In this document: one piece after another, positions 7,501 through 16,674 of the stretch
Layout of the letters: each line of letters opens with the position of its first letter
Position numbering within the stretch: the stretch's first letter is position 1
Position numbers and translations under genes: made by a program
The notes under the pieces: model-generated
Told to the model about the DNA's origin: nothing
What the model saw: only the letters and a program-made list of their open reading frames with translations
Database searches by the model: none
Origin: an uncultured Pirellulaceae bacterium
Lineage (GTDB): Bacteria > Planctomycetota > Planctomycetia > Pirellulales > Pirellulaceae
Direction of reading: 5' to 3'
Length of the DNA stretch: 58,094 nt
Assembly (NCBI GenBank): GCA_938091115.1
Contig: CALKNI010000093.1
Coordinates: 1-58,094, forward strand

Positions 7501-9961
7501 TGACCACGATGCTTCGCTGATATTGGAGCAATTACTTAAGCTTGATTCGGAGCTTGAATTACTCAAATACTCAAGTCCGGCGAGAGCACTGGCCAATGTT
7601 TTCTGGTTCGCTCTTGAAAAGGAAAATCACACCAAACACGCAACCCTAAATGGGAAACTTTCCAGTCTCAGTTCGGCTCGACAGCTCTTTGGTGCCATCT
7701 CCAACCGGCAAAAATACATCGACCAGATCGCTGCCTTAATTAATTCCACTGTCATTGATCATGGGGTTGGGGACGTGGCTGATCTCAATGAAGCAGCCAA
7801 CTATCTGTTTGACCAACTTACGACACATTCTCAACCAGTCTGCAGTGGAAATGCCAGTGAGCTCGGAACAAAATTTGTTGATTTCTTACAAAAGAAAAAA
7901 TCTCGAAAACAATTTGACAGCGTTGTTTCCGACTCCGCCTTATCAGTACTCGACCGATTCCTACTGGCCAAAGACTGGCTTGGCTCCTACGGAAAACATG
8001 CAAACTCGAAAACAACTGACTCGGCTAACCCGATCTGGAACGACAAATACATTGACGAGGTTGCCTCCACATTAATCGACGGTACTTTTTCCGATCGAAA
8101 GGTGCTGAAAATCGATACAGTTCGGGAGATTGAGGGAATTCTCGGTGACCACCGACGAGTCGAGTCCAAAATCTATCATCTTGATTACAACGATTTTGTA
8201 AATCGACTCAGCCGCTTTCAGACACAAACTGTGCCTGCCTTTGAAGCCTACATCCAGCTGAAAAAAGAAATTATCGACGACCGACGTATTCAATTACGGC
8301 TAGAAGAATTTAAACCGCGTGTTTTAACTTCTTTCGTGCGAAACAAACTCATTAACGACACCTACCTACCCATGGTGGGGGCCAACCTCGCGAAGCAAAT
8401 CGGTGTTGTTGGAGAAAACAAACGAACGGACTTGATGGGTTTATTGCTTTTAGTTTCTCCACCGGGGTACGGAAAAACCACGTTAATGGAATACATTGCG
8501 AATCGTCTTGGTATTACGTTTATGAAAATAAACGGCCCAGCAGTTGGGCATCAAGTCACTTCGCTAGATCCAAATGAAGCACCCAATGCAAGCGCACGGG
8601 AAGAGATTGAAAAACTCAATCTTGCTCTCGAAATGGGTGACAACGTAATGATTTATGTCGACGACATTCAGCATTGCAATCCAGAATTCCTGCAAAAATT
8701 CATTTCTCTCTGCGATGCCACTCGACGGATTGAAGGTGTTTTCAATGGCCGCACGCGGACTTATGACCTTCGCGGTCGAAAAGTAGCGGTCGTCATGGCG
8801 GGTAATCCCTACACTGAAAGCGGAGAAAAATTTCAAATACCCGACATGCTGGCCTCGAGGGCTGATACCTACAATCTCGGCGATGTCATCGGTGACAATT
8901 CACATTCATTCGAGTTGAGCTACCTCGAAAACTGCCTCACATCAAATTCGACCTTATCGCGTCTCAATTCGCGTTCTAGAAAAGATGTTTTTTCAATTAT
9001 TAAAATGGCAGAGCAGGGGGGAGATCAGACCGAAACGCTGGATGGAAATTACTCGATCGAAGAAGTCAACGAACTAATCCAAGTCATGCAGAAACTACTA
9101 GTCGCTAGAAATGTGGTTCTCGACGTCAACCGGGAGTACATTGATTCTGCAGCACAGGCCGATGAATTCCGGACGGAGCCTTCTTTTAAGTTGCAGGGAT
9201 CTTATCGCGACATGAACAAGATTGCTGAGCAAATTGCGCCCATCATGAATGACGAAGAACTAACAACCTTGATTGATGCTCATTATCAAAACCAGGCGCA
9301 AACACTAACATCAGGGGCACAGGCAAACTTACTCAAATTAAAAGAACTCATCGGAACAATTGAAGGTGAGGATCTTGAACGATGGGAAGATATCAAGAGA
9401 ACATTTAAACGAAATCTTCTCCTTGGGTCCGCCAGCAATGACGGACAAATGGGGCTCGTGATTGCTCAACTCACGACCTTCAGTGAAGGGTTGCATGAAA
9501 TCCGGTCATCACTTGACGATGGAGTGAAATTACTGACCTCGCAAACTGATGAGCCCAGTCCGACCGAATTGGAGACGATGAGTCAAATCACAAATGCAGT
9601 TGGTGAGCTTATCAACTTCAACAAAACCCTGGCCGATATGAAAGCAATCATGAACGATGGAATCCAAACAAAATCGAGCGTGACTGGGGCGACTACGGCA
9701 CCAACTCCTCAGAAAATCGAAGTTATCAACAAAGTTCCTAATATCTTTCTCGACATTATCCGCAACCAATTTCGAGTTCTTCAGACCTGGATGGAACCGA
9801 TCCTAAAAATGTCGAATTCCTTTCCCGAAGCAGAGGGACTGAAAGAAGCCGCGATCGCGACGCAGCAGAATTACGAACATCTACTTGATAAGATTGGAAA
9901 GACAAAGACCGAGGTTGAAGTTGAAGTTGAGTACAAGGACGAAGAAGAAAACGAAAATTAA
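4559..9961 (+). CDS. Giant AAA-family ATPase, DUF3686 / 'DNA repair ATPase' type
   Basis: The protein is 1800 residues, with no signal peptide. Residues about 1-450 are beta-rich and match my recollection of the DUF3686 type (RDIVPVGDKFIFGYNVHMG near 80). Residues about 500-900 are helical and charged with coiled coils. A single AAA module sits late: Walker A PPGYGKTT with Lys1306, Walker B IYVDDIQ with Asp1368-Asp1369, and a sensor-like VVMAGNP near 1413. A helical tail ends in an acidic run. The second Walker B acid is Asp rather than the usual Glu. The start is fixed by an in-frame TAG right before the ATG; there is no good ribosome site. Such ATPases are known next to YqiJ/YqiK flotillins, so a membrane-associated remodelling role is more likely than the 'DNA repair' label. 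That role is inference. Confidence 0.85.
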   Translation: MSNAPQNNETAEPSTEASTNEPQLERGTYEIIQNRLRTYSDELRERLKSLNAERREVFGSIPTELISTQRITTAHNCTARDIVPVGDKFIFGYNVHMGLKAVTKIEDVFSVFEFSDGAMHEKSLDFIRNGNFEQEFFSLYKYYKDTSFQKFHLAGPHLYMVFQVGKTISDTKSFKFLITEGKLQYVDNRSDHEVQFPPQHDFKWVRTHRDLHRDGDHPHISIEDRVFVETVGGDLTIKIEDNTEDGSGIYAEPVDDADQSLDDAEIFYSIVGNIILLKVRPFKEDKFRYLVFNEKTQTARRLDSIEDACVSLPEDHGLIFSNGYYLQTGLHKTFENDISDLKFERRLASSNGEDYLYAFYNPTSGQYVLLSYNMIEQEVATPIICNGFSIFDNGQLIYFKTDAAAQKHHAMQIWQTPYVGEDFQVGERQESYIYKIGNKDIVRAMSECHEVMNLISQDDSYANLYVDLVKKSSDIIDSYFWLNQTQTFELAEPLGNIRDAATAAVDEFDKVVRVRKNTTEQFAATSKSAKDALIQATSKHFQNIDVFVQALADLRTVRGQVITLKELKYVDLAAVEELETKVADNSERLSLRCVEFLLREDSLAPYANRVDKQQADIEKLKSGVAAKALDEEIAEGAKELEMLIDIVSNLKIDDATQRTRIIDSISAIYSNLNQTRAGLKKKSQELMSVEGAAEFNSQLKLISQAVVNYLDVCDSPTRCDEYLTKMMVQIEELEGKFAEFDEFIVQLAEKREEIYAAFDTKKLQIVEARNKRATALMNAADRILKGIRSRVSNFETVEEINSYFASDLMIDKVRDIVEKLDSLDESVKVDDIQSRLKTVREDTVRQLRDKNELFVDGENIIQFGKHNFSVNTQPLDLTTVIKDGEMYFHLSGTNYFESINDDRLTATKGVWDQPVVSENHDVYRAEYLAYLMLSVAKSEATASTSNQKKPSLFKQSGEELLNSVQEFMAPRYAEGYIKGVHDHDASLILEQLLKLDSELELLKYSSPARALANVFWFALEKENHTKHATLNGKLSSLSSARQLFGAISNRQKYIDQIAALINSTVIDHGVGDVADLNEAANYLFDQLTTHSQPVCSGNASELGTKFVDFLQKKKSRKQFDSVVSDSALSVLDRFLLAKDWLGSYGKHANSKTTDSANPIWNDKYIDEVASTLIDGTFSDRKVLKIDTVREIEGILGDHRRVESKIYHLDYNDFVNRLSRFQTQTVPAFEAYIQLKKEIIDDRRIQLRLEEFKPRVLTSFVRNKLINDTYLPMVGANLAKQIGVVGENKRTDLMGLLLLVSPPGYGKTTLMEYIANRLGITFMKINGPAVGHQVTSLDPNEAPNASAREEIEKLNLALEMGDNVMIYVDDIQHCNPEFLQKFISLCDATRRIEGVFNGRTRTYDLRGRKVAVVMAGNPYTESGEKFQIPDMLASRADTYNLGDVIGDNSHSFELSYLENCLTSNSTLSRLNSRSRKDVFSIIKMAEQGGDQTETLDGNYSIEEVNELIQVMQKLLVARNVVLDVNREYIDSAAQADEFRTEPSFKLQGSYRDMNKIAEQIAPIMNDEELTTLIDAHYQNQAQTLTSGAQANLLKLKELIGTIEGEDLERWEDIKRTFKRNLLLGSASNDGQMGLVIAQLTTFSEGLHEIRSSLDDGVKLLTSQTDEPSPTELETMSQITNAVGELINFNKTLADMKAIMNDGIQTKSSVTGATTAPTPQKIEVINKVPNIFLDIIRNQFRVLQTWMEPILKMSNSFPEAEGLKEAAIATQQNYEHLLDKIGKTKTEVEVEVEYKDEEENEN

Positions 9962-10016
9962 ATCAAGTCATCAAAACGGCACTCAATCAATATCCCACAA
10001 CCCATCGCCAACGCCG

Positions 10017-11570
10017 CTAAGAACCACGCTTAGGCTTCGACACCGGTTCGATTCGTGAACCACTCTCACCGACCAACATGATTCCGATTAAATTGCCGTC
10101 AACTTCCGACAAAACAGGAGCCCCATGCCACACTGAGCGGTCTCCATCAAAGTTACACAGTGCGCCCTGGTCCTCAATCTGGTCAGGCTGAATCGAAATC
10201 GAGAAATACCGCAAATCCTCAATCTCACCGCTTGCACGAACCAGAAGGCATGGCTCCGCAGTCGACGGCTGCCTAATTTCAGACTCATCGATTGGCTTTG
10301 ACAGGGATAAAGTCTCGGCGGAGGCACCCTGCTTTTTCAGTAACTCAACAAAAGACAACGCTCCATCGGATTTCATGTCAGCCGTTATTTTCTGACGAGA
10401 CTCCGGAATCCCAACAATCGCTATTTCAAAAGACTCGGGAAGAACTTTTTCTGAAGGTGTCAGTACGTCCGATGGTACGGTCACAAAAGTCTCGCCCCCC
10501 AGCACTACGCAAGCTCCCATGATGGTCTTTGACTTTTCGGAAGTTCGCCCCAAAAACCCTTTTTGTTTCCAATTAATCTCTAAAGGAATGGCACCACGAA
10601 ATGCAACATCAGTCGCTCGAACTTGCTCTGCTTGCTCCCGCCACTGGTCATCGACAGTACGATAGAGTTCAAAATCGTCACCCGGCTTGATTGGGCGACC
10701 GCCATCCGCAACCGTCAATACTGAAACGCCCCCCTTCATCAAGGTCTCAAGCGATTCCATTTCGAAATCAAGCCCGCCACTGAGCGGTGAGAAAGAGGCA
10801 TCGACTCCACTGCTGGCCCAAAATTTAGATTCGCTCGTTACCAGCTTGGTATATCGCTCTAATATTCGTACTCTCACGTCAACTTTTAAGCCGTCAGCGG
10901 ATAAGCCCACTGATAATACGCGGCCAATACCAACGCCCCGGTAACTCACTGGGGATCCCTCGGTAACACTATTTCGATCTTCGCTCCGCAACAGGATTTC
11001 AACTCCAGATGTTTCAAGTGAATCTGGAGGAGCATATGAAAGCCCTTGGAAATCCATTTGAAAAGCACCCTCGTCAGGGCCCGGCAGTAAAGTAATGTAC
11101 TTACTGCCAACTGCCGTTTCTAAACCAGAGATGCCACCAAATCCAAGTTGGGGGCGGACAATCCAAAATCGTGTTCCTTCCCGTGCGAGGTGCTCAGCAA
11201 ATGAGAACAAATTAATGGTGACATCGACTCCGGACAGCTCCTGATTCAATTTCACACTCTCAACAATTCCGACATCAATCCCTCGAAAGCGAACTTTATC
11301 CTCTACAGTAAGCCCATGACCATCTGGAAAATGCACTGTCAGCTGATGACCATCATGAGGCAGTGACCACCAGACGACACCGATCGAAACGACCAAGCAG
11401 AACAATGCGACAACCCACATGTAGGTACTGGCCAACCGTCCCCAAAAAGAAAGTCCAACCTCACGAACGACAGCACTTGGAAACTCATCAGCTTTTGTTG
11501 TAACCGATTCATCGTTTGAAGGAGATGGTCGAGATTCAGATTCACTCAATTGTCTTTTCCCAAATAGCAT
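10017..11570 (-). CDS. PqiB-like MCE-domain protein with extra C-terminal domain
   Basis: I take the ATG at 11570 (517 residues); a TTG at 11594 would add 8. After about 45 cytoplasmic residues comes one membrane segment (about 46-69). Two MCE/MlaD domains follow (about 74-163, with VRFRGIDVGIVESV; and about 188-300, with VSYRGVGIGRVLSV). PqiB-like proteins form periplasmic lipid tunnels with several MCE domains; this one has only two. Residues about 345-510 are a separate beta-rich domain ending GAPVLSEVDGNLIGIML. That has the shape of the end of a trypsin/HtrA-like protease domain but no Ser at the active-site position. The gene overlaps the upstream PqiA-like gene by 29 bases, so the two are co-translated. 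The probable job is lipid movement between membranes. Confidence 0.8.
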   Translation of the reverse strand: MLFGKRQLSESESRPSPSNDESVTTKADEFPSAVVREVGLSFWGRLASTYMWVVALFCLVVSIGVVWWSLPHDGHQLTVHFPDGHGLTVEDKVRFRGIDVGIVESVKLNQELSGVDVTINLFSFAEHLAREGTRFWIVRPQLGFGGISGLETAVGSKYITLLPGPDEGAFQMDFQGLSYAPPDSLETSGVEILLRSEDRNSVTEGSPVSYRGVGIGRVLSVGLSADGLKVDVRVRILERYTKLVTSESKFWASSGVDASFSPLSGGLDFEMESLETLMKGGVSVLTVADGGRPIKPGDDFELYRTVDDQWREQAEQVRATDVAFRGAIPLEINWKQKGFLGRTSEKSKTIMGACVVLGGETFVTVPSDVLTPSEKVLPESFEIAIVGIPESRQKITADMKSDGALSFVELLKKQGASAETLSLSKPIDESEIRQPSTAEPCLLVRASGEIEDLRYFSISIQPDQIEDQGALCNFDGDRSVWHGAPVLSEVDGNLIGIMLVGESGSRIEPVSKPKRGS

Positions 11571-12138
11571 GTGGATCGAATGTGAGCGAGGCAACCATAC
11601 TCATTGCCACACATAAAACAAACGCAATAATCGCGGGACCAAACTGGAAACTAACCATTTCGCCAAGTTTAACAAGCATTACCAAGAAAGCTAATAACAT
11701 TACATCCATCATGCTCCATTTCCCTAGCGTTTCCATTAAACGTAGAGTGAATGCCTTTTGTTTTCTTTCGAATAGCTCCAACAAGCTGAGCTCCAACAAG
11801 AGCACAATTTTTGTCAATGGAAAAATAATAGAGAAAATTAAAACCACGATCGCCACAAAATAATTGCCATGCCGAAACAATTCGATGATGCCGCTAAGGA
11901 TACTTGACTGGCTTTTAAACCCGAGTTGCTCAACTTCTAAAATTGGAAGTAATATTGCAGGCCAGAACAGGACAAACGCTCCAACTGCAGCAGCGGCGGT
12001 TCGGTTGGCCGATTTCGCCCGACTGCCGTCTTTAGAGAATGACGTACTACAACGAGTACAGTACGCACGCTGTTTTTCACCCAGCTTCGGCACCTGTTGA
12101 ATCAGGCCACAGCAGTGACACGCTTTTAAAGGATTCAA
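11542..12138 (-). CDS. PqiA-family membrane protein
   Basis: The protein is 198 residues with a TTG start. An in-frame TAA 24 bases upstream and no nearby ATG leave TTG as the only good choice, with GGGG five bases before it. The N-terminus is a zinc ribbon (C7-x2-C10 and C27-x2-C30, CHCCG and CTRC). Four hydrophobic segments follow (about 49-68, 90-115, 140-160, 165-190), as in a single PqiA domain. Classical PqiA/YebS proteins have two such halves; this is one. It is the membrane partner of the MCE protein encoded immediately downstream. The known family role is supporting lipid transport to the outer membrane with PqiB. Confidence 0.85.
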   Translation of the reverse strand: MNPLKACHCCGLIQQVPKLGEKQRAYCTRCSTSFSKDGSRAKSANRTAAAAVGAFVLFWPAILLPILEVEQLGFKSQSSILSGIIELFRHGNYFVAIVVLIFSIIFPLTKIVLLLELSLLELFERKQKAFTLRLMETLGKWSMMDVMLLAFLVMLVKLGEMVSFQFGPAIIAFVLCVAMSMVASLTFDPHAIWEKTIE

Positions 12139-12449
12139 AACAACCCCAGATAAAATTCGTTACTCCCAAATCGCTTCTACCATTTTACCTAAAGTCGAAC
12201 TTCGCTCAAACGAGCTTGGTTTTGAAATTCTAATTTTTTATCGGCTCGACCTTTAAGCCACCAGGGAGTCATGCATTCCACATAAGGCAGAGAGAAAAAA
12301 TAAAGTTCGCTGCCGATCCGGTGTTCGACGAATAATCTTAATTGTGGCATTGATCAGATCTCGCCTCGAAACCTGTCCTACCAGAATTCCTCCACCGAAT
12401 GCAGGAAACCGATTTAACTGATTCCACTTAGGGACCTTAACGGGCGGGG
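12139..12449. other. Intergenic region between two minus-strand genes
   Basis: These 311 bases hold the upstream region of the PqiA-like gene and the end of the 12450-25250 gene run. I see no convincing terminator, repeat or small gene. Confidence 0.5.
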
Positions 12450-14159
12450 CTACTGATCCAACTTAGCTTTCCGCATCGACTGATACTTTTCTTGCAAGGT
12501 CGATTCCTCTGTAGCCTGCTCGCGTTCATTCAGAATAGTCCTCAAGGAATCAAATCGACGAGTGATGTAAGCTAACTCGCTGGCATTACTGGTTCTCGCT
12601 TTCAGCTTTAGCTCTTGTTCGGTCAGTTCATTCAACATCTCAAAAATTGACAACTCTTCCAATTTACCCAGGCTCTTTTTGATGAATTCCATATTTTCAT
12701 CTTGTATGCCTTTCTTCGCATCGGCTTCAAAAACCGTACGCTGAATAACCATGCTTAAAATTTCGTTCTCAAGCCCCCGGACAACCCCTTGTGCATAAAG
12801 TCTTGTTTCATCATTTGGCAATGTCGATACCACAGAATCATAAAGCCCCGGCATAATCGGCAACCGTCGAAGCCCACGCTCTCCACGCTTTATTAGAATC
12901 AACCGCAGACCGTCAGAATCTGGTGGAATTATAATCGAACCCCGCCAGTCTGTTTTTCCCAGCATGATTTTATCTTCGATCGGCGCCTCGGGAGAGCGAG
13001 CCCATACTTCAAAGCCTTCCATCGGCGTCCGCTCTTTATCATCCGAGACCAAAAACAAACGCGTGGATCGTTCAGGCGGACGAATTACAAGTGCCAATTT
13101 TTGAGACCGCTTACTCTTCCGTTGAGACAGTGGAGCGCGCCGATTTGATTCAATGGACGCGCGCAGATCAGCTCCGTCCTTTCGTTCACTCGTTAGGTAA
13201 GTGAACTCAATTGGCTGTAACTTAACCAGTTCACCTTTCCGGTCAGTCAAACGAATGATTGGCAAAAACCGATCATCATCTCGTATATAAATCGGCGATC
13301 CATCAATTGGTGCAGCGTTCCACTCAAATGCGGCATCGTCAACCTCGGCTACCGGTTCGCCTCCCAGGCTTCGAACATTTGGCTGTAATGTCGTGCGGAT
13401 ACAACTTTGAACCCCTCGAATCTGCATGATCACTTCATCTTTTTTGACCACTTTCCCTTGGCTGTTCTTTACTTCAACCTCTTGGACTCGATCGATCCTC
13501 GCCAACGGCATGAAGGCAACGCTAATTGCATCCATGACATAACGCCCCAGCTCATTTCGCTGAATAACTTCGCGAACCACCAAAGGCCCCCACAGCTGGG
13601 TTTGAATATCGAACTCACGCACACGTACGCCCACCGTTCCATGTACTTCTTCCAGGCAGACAACCATCAACTTATCGTATGGCAGCAATGCCGGAACCAA
13701 TTCCAACCCTACAAATTTTTCCGGACTCTCCAAGTCTTCAAGAAGACGATTCCGCCAACGCTTGGGCGCTCGCCCAGTAGTTAAATCCCATCCGCTGGGG
13801 TCTAACAATTCGGAACGTCGGGTAACATCTTTCGCAATATTGTAATAGATCGCGTCGATCAATGGCGAACCATCGAGACAAAACCAGACAGCCACCTGAT
13901 AAGGACGATACTCCCACGCCCGTTTGCTAGTCTCAATAAGATCCTGATCATCAAAATCAGGCATGAATACATCAACCGCCGAAACCTCAGGCTCTACCTC
14001 CGCAACCTCAACTTGCTCTACCGAACTTCCAGAATCCTCTTCCTGTGCCTGGGTCGCATTCAATGCAACCACCGTTCCCATTATTAAAACAGACCAAAAC
14101 AGCAAGCTGGTTCGCCAGTTGAGATGAGTGAGGTTAACTATCATTTGGAGAAATCTCAT
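12450..14159 (-). CDS. Secreted protein of unknown function
   Basis: The protein is 569 residues. An N-terminal hydrophobic segment (about 18-36) ending Thr-Gln-Ala-Gln fits a signal peptide. An acidic linker follows (about 40-62), then a region with EYRPYQVAVWFCLDGSP (about 82-98) and later beta-rich parts. The C-terminal third (about 470-569) is helical and charged. I recognise no catalytic motif. The ATG overlaps the stop of the upstream gene in the ATGA form (14156-14159), so the two are translationally coupled and the products probably work together. It is the last gene of the ExbB/ExbD-linked run. Function is not assigned. Confidence 0.75.
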   Translation of the reverse strand: MRFLQMIVNLTHLNWRTSLLFWSVLIMGTVVALNATQAQEEDSGSSVEQVEVAEVEPEVSAVDVFMPDFDDQDLIETSKRAWEYRPYQVAVWFCLDGSPLIDAIYYNIAKDVTRRSELLDPSGWDLTTGRAPKRWRNRLLEDLESPEKFVGLELVPALLPYDKLMVVCLEEVHGTVGVRVREFDIQTQLWGPLVVREVIQRNELGRYVMDAISVAFMPLARIDRVQEVEVKNSQGKVVKKDEVIMQIRGVQSCIRTTLQPNVRSLGGEPVAEVDDAAFEWNAAPIDGSPIYIRDDDRFLPIIRLTDRKGELVKLQPIEFTYLTSERKDGADLRASIESNRRAPLSQRKSKRSQKLALVIRPPERSTRLFLVSDDKERTPMEGFEVWARSPEAPIEDKIMLGKTDWRGSIIIPPDSDGLRLILIKRGERGLRRLPIMPGLYDSVVSTLPNDETRLYAQGVVRGLENEILSMVIQRTVFEADAKKGIQDENMEFIKKSLGKLEELSIFEMLNELTEQELKLKARTSNASELAYITRRFDSLRTILNEREQATEESTLQEKYQSMRKAKLDQ

Positions 14160-16606
14160 TTTCCTTGCTCTTCTTTTTCAGCCGTCAAATCAATTTTCCA
14201 GCGATCGACGTTTTGATAAAGATGAATTAAATCTCGCCCTATCGCGCGAACAGTATCGCGATATGCAAAATATTCTCTGACTTGGTAGAGCGGTATGACC
14301 GACAGGTCTACCGCGGTTTGCCGATGCAATCGCCTTAGATCAGCACACGCTCGTTGCCAACTCCTCGCATAACTCAAGTTGCGCAACGTCTGCTCAATCG
14401 GCGCACTCACTGCCGTGGCAATCCCTTCGGCCCCAATGACATTACTCGCATCCACTAACGGCTCTTCCATCGTGACTTCCAAGTAGAGAAAATCCCAATT
14501 GTCATCCGGGGGAACCGTCTCACCTCGCTTCAGCTCTCGGATTGTTGTTTCGACGCCAATCTCCGTCCACCCTCTTGCAATAGCAGCTGCTGAATTTGCA
14601 GCGACACTGCCGCTCGGATAGGCAATGACCAACTTAGGGCTTGGCAGGGGTTCAGGGCGGACAGGCGGACGGGCTCTTAATGCTAAATCAACCATCACCA
14701 TTCCCATTTCCGCATTGAACGCCAGCGGACGCACTTTGAGATCATAGGCGTATGCAATCTGATCGTTATCCTCCGATCCAATCGGGAACGGACCGCTGAT
14801 GGCCTCACTACCGTCAACCGGCTGGCCTCCGCTGATCACATCGTTGACTAGTAAATCGCGGTCAATCGCATGGGACAACCCGTTCTTGAAACTTGGATCT
14901 CTCCCCGCTTCTGAGCGTATCTTCGGGATCAACATATGAACCGTCGGAAGAATATAAGGACGAGATTGCACTCGTTCGTTATCACGAATTTTTGCAAGAT
15001 CTGCGTTAGGTACACGATCGAGAATATCAATATTACCGGCAAGCAACTGATCAACCGCATCCGAACCGTTCTCAAAAACCTGCTCAACAATCACCGGATG
15101 CTGATGACCCAAATGTCGGGGATAAGCTTCGTTAAGCTCGAAAACACTCGCGCCATTGTTTTCTCCGGTCTGTACATAGAACCCGTTTCGCTCAGACTCT
15201 CCGTCTTGATCTCCTTCCGAATATTTCAACTTCAAGAGAGCTTCTGGACGAACAAAAGGTGTTCGAAGTGTAAATACAACCCGATTCTCCCCTTCAATTT
15301 CGACTGATTTCAAAATCTTAGCCCACGCAACATTGTGGTCTGGAGATGTTTCCGTTGCCGCGGAAGTTAATCGTAAAGCAAGTCCAAACGCATCGATTTC
15401 AGGGACCGCGAAACCCAGCGGGCTTTCATCAATTTCCATTGCATACTTCAGACCGATTTCATCCAAAGGAAAAATCCGGCCGTTTAGAAATTCAAACTTA
15501 CCACCTTCATCCGTCAATCCAGTATTCTCAATCAACGTCCGCTGCGTCAATCGTCCAACCCGACGCGATCCCCAATGTTCAATGCGATTCGGGTCTGCAT
15601 CGGCTCCATCCTGAGTAACCCCCACGACGATTAGAGGAAACTGCAGCAACAGCGTTTTTTGCAATTCCAATACTTCAGGTCGTCCCGGAAACATCTGATC
15701 GGCTTGTTTAGCTGAAAGATGAGCTTTTCTACCTTTTCCTTCATTTGCATATTTCTCGGCCAGCACAATTAAATCATTGCTGCGCTGGAGAAATTTTGCC
15801 GTCCATTCGGATTTTAACCGGTTTGCTTTTTCACCGTATTTGTCGACCAGGGAATCAAGTTGTTGCCGAACTCCAATGTAGTCTTGTACTTGAAACCGAC
15901 GATCAATCATTCCATTGTGACAATCCATCACGATACTAATTAATGGAACATTAAACCCCGGAACATTGAAACTGCTGTCCTTTTCATAGAGATCTTCAAA
16001 AATAGACAAGGCGAGTTCGTACTCACCTAACTCGAAGTTCTTTTTTCCATCTAAGAAAAGACAGTTCATCATCGAAGCCACCATCGCTGGGTCGTCTTTT
16101 CCCCCGAGGTTATAAACACGAAAAAGATTTCGAAATGCTTTTGAGTATTCCTTCAAACCAATCCATTGATTGGCCTCCTCGATGAGTATCTCATTAAACG
16201 TCAGGAAACGGGCGATACTCGAATAGGGAACTTCCAACCGCTCATCACCATCCTGGAAATATTCGAAAACCAATTCGCCGCGTTCCGGCAATGGATTGGG
16301 GGGCAACTTACCGACGATTGGCTTAATCTTAAGAATAGCGTTTTCACCAGCTTTGTTTAAAAACACCAAATCGAATGGCTCGCCATCAACATAATTTCCT
16401 TGGAGATCCTCTTTCTTGATCCACTGCGCATGCGCAGGGGTTGCCACAAAGAGCAGCCACAACAGCAGACTTAAAGCAACGCAAGTACGTTTCAAAGAAA
16501 CGCAGCGAACGCAAATGAAAGTGAATTGAAAAAGATTAATTGCGTGTTTCATTGGTACTACGTGATCACCTTTGCTTTTGCCCCGCCTGCGGGTGGAGTA
16601 AATCAT
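14156..16606 (-). CDS. TPR-like region plus oligopeptide-binding (SBP_bac_5-type) protein
   Basis: Up to 816 residues. The ATG at 16606 gives the longest form; an ATG at 16552 (18 residues shorter) would also keep the signal peptide, which ends ATPAHAQW. Residues about 130-330 are helical with TPR-like pairs. From about 335 on, the sequence resembles family-5 extracellular solute-binding proteins (DppA/OppA type), for example NIDILDRVP, SHAIDRDLL and the SVIPLYQVREYFA end. No peptide ABC permease or ATPase lies nearby. This may therefore be a repurposed binding protein working with the membrane machine encoded upstream. The hybrid order is visible; the role is inference. Confidence 0.75.
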   Translation of the reverse strand: MIYSTRRRGKSKGDHVVPMKHAINLFQFTFICVRCVSLKRTCVALSLLLWLLFVATPAHAQWIKKEDLQGNYVDGEPFDLVFLNKAGENAILKIKPIVGKLPPNPLPERGELVFEYFQDGDERLEVPYSSIARFLTFNEILIEEANQWIGLKEYSKAFRNLFRVYNLGGKDDPAMVASMMNCLFLDGKKNFELGEYELALSIFEDLYEKDSSFNVPGFNVPLISIVMDCHNGMIDRRFQVQDYIGVRQQLDSLVDKYGEKANRLKSEWTAKFLQRSNDLIVLAEKYANEGKGRKAHLSAKQADQMFPGRPEVLELQKTLLLQFPLIVVGVTQDGADADPNRIEHWGSRRVGRLTQRTLIENTGLTDEGGKFEFLNGRIFPLDEIGLKYAMEIDESPLGFAVPEIDAFGLALRLTSAATETSPDHNVAWAKILKSVEIEGENRVVFTLRTPFVRPEALLKLKYSEGDQDGESERNGFYVQTGENNGASVFELNEAYPRHLGHQHPVIVEQVFENGSDAVDQLLAGNIDILDRVPNADLAKIRDNERVQSRPYILPTVHMLIPKIRSEAGRDPSFKNGLSHAIDRDLLVNDVISGGQPVDGSEAISGPFPIGSEDNDQIAYAYDLKVRPLAFNAEMGMVMVDLALRARPPVRPEPLPSPKLVIAYPSGSVAANSAAAIARGWTEIGVETTIRELKRGETVPPDDNWDFLYLEVTMEEPLVDASNVIGAEGIATAVSAPIEQTLRNLSYARSWQRACADLRRLHRQTAVDLSVIPLYQVREYFAYRDTVRAIGRDLIHLYQNVDRWKIDLTAEKEEQGK

Positions 16607-16674
16607 TACTTAATTTCTTAAGAGAACTGAACGCTAATCCAAACCTCTCTGACAACTCTTTCCTTTTCAATCCC

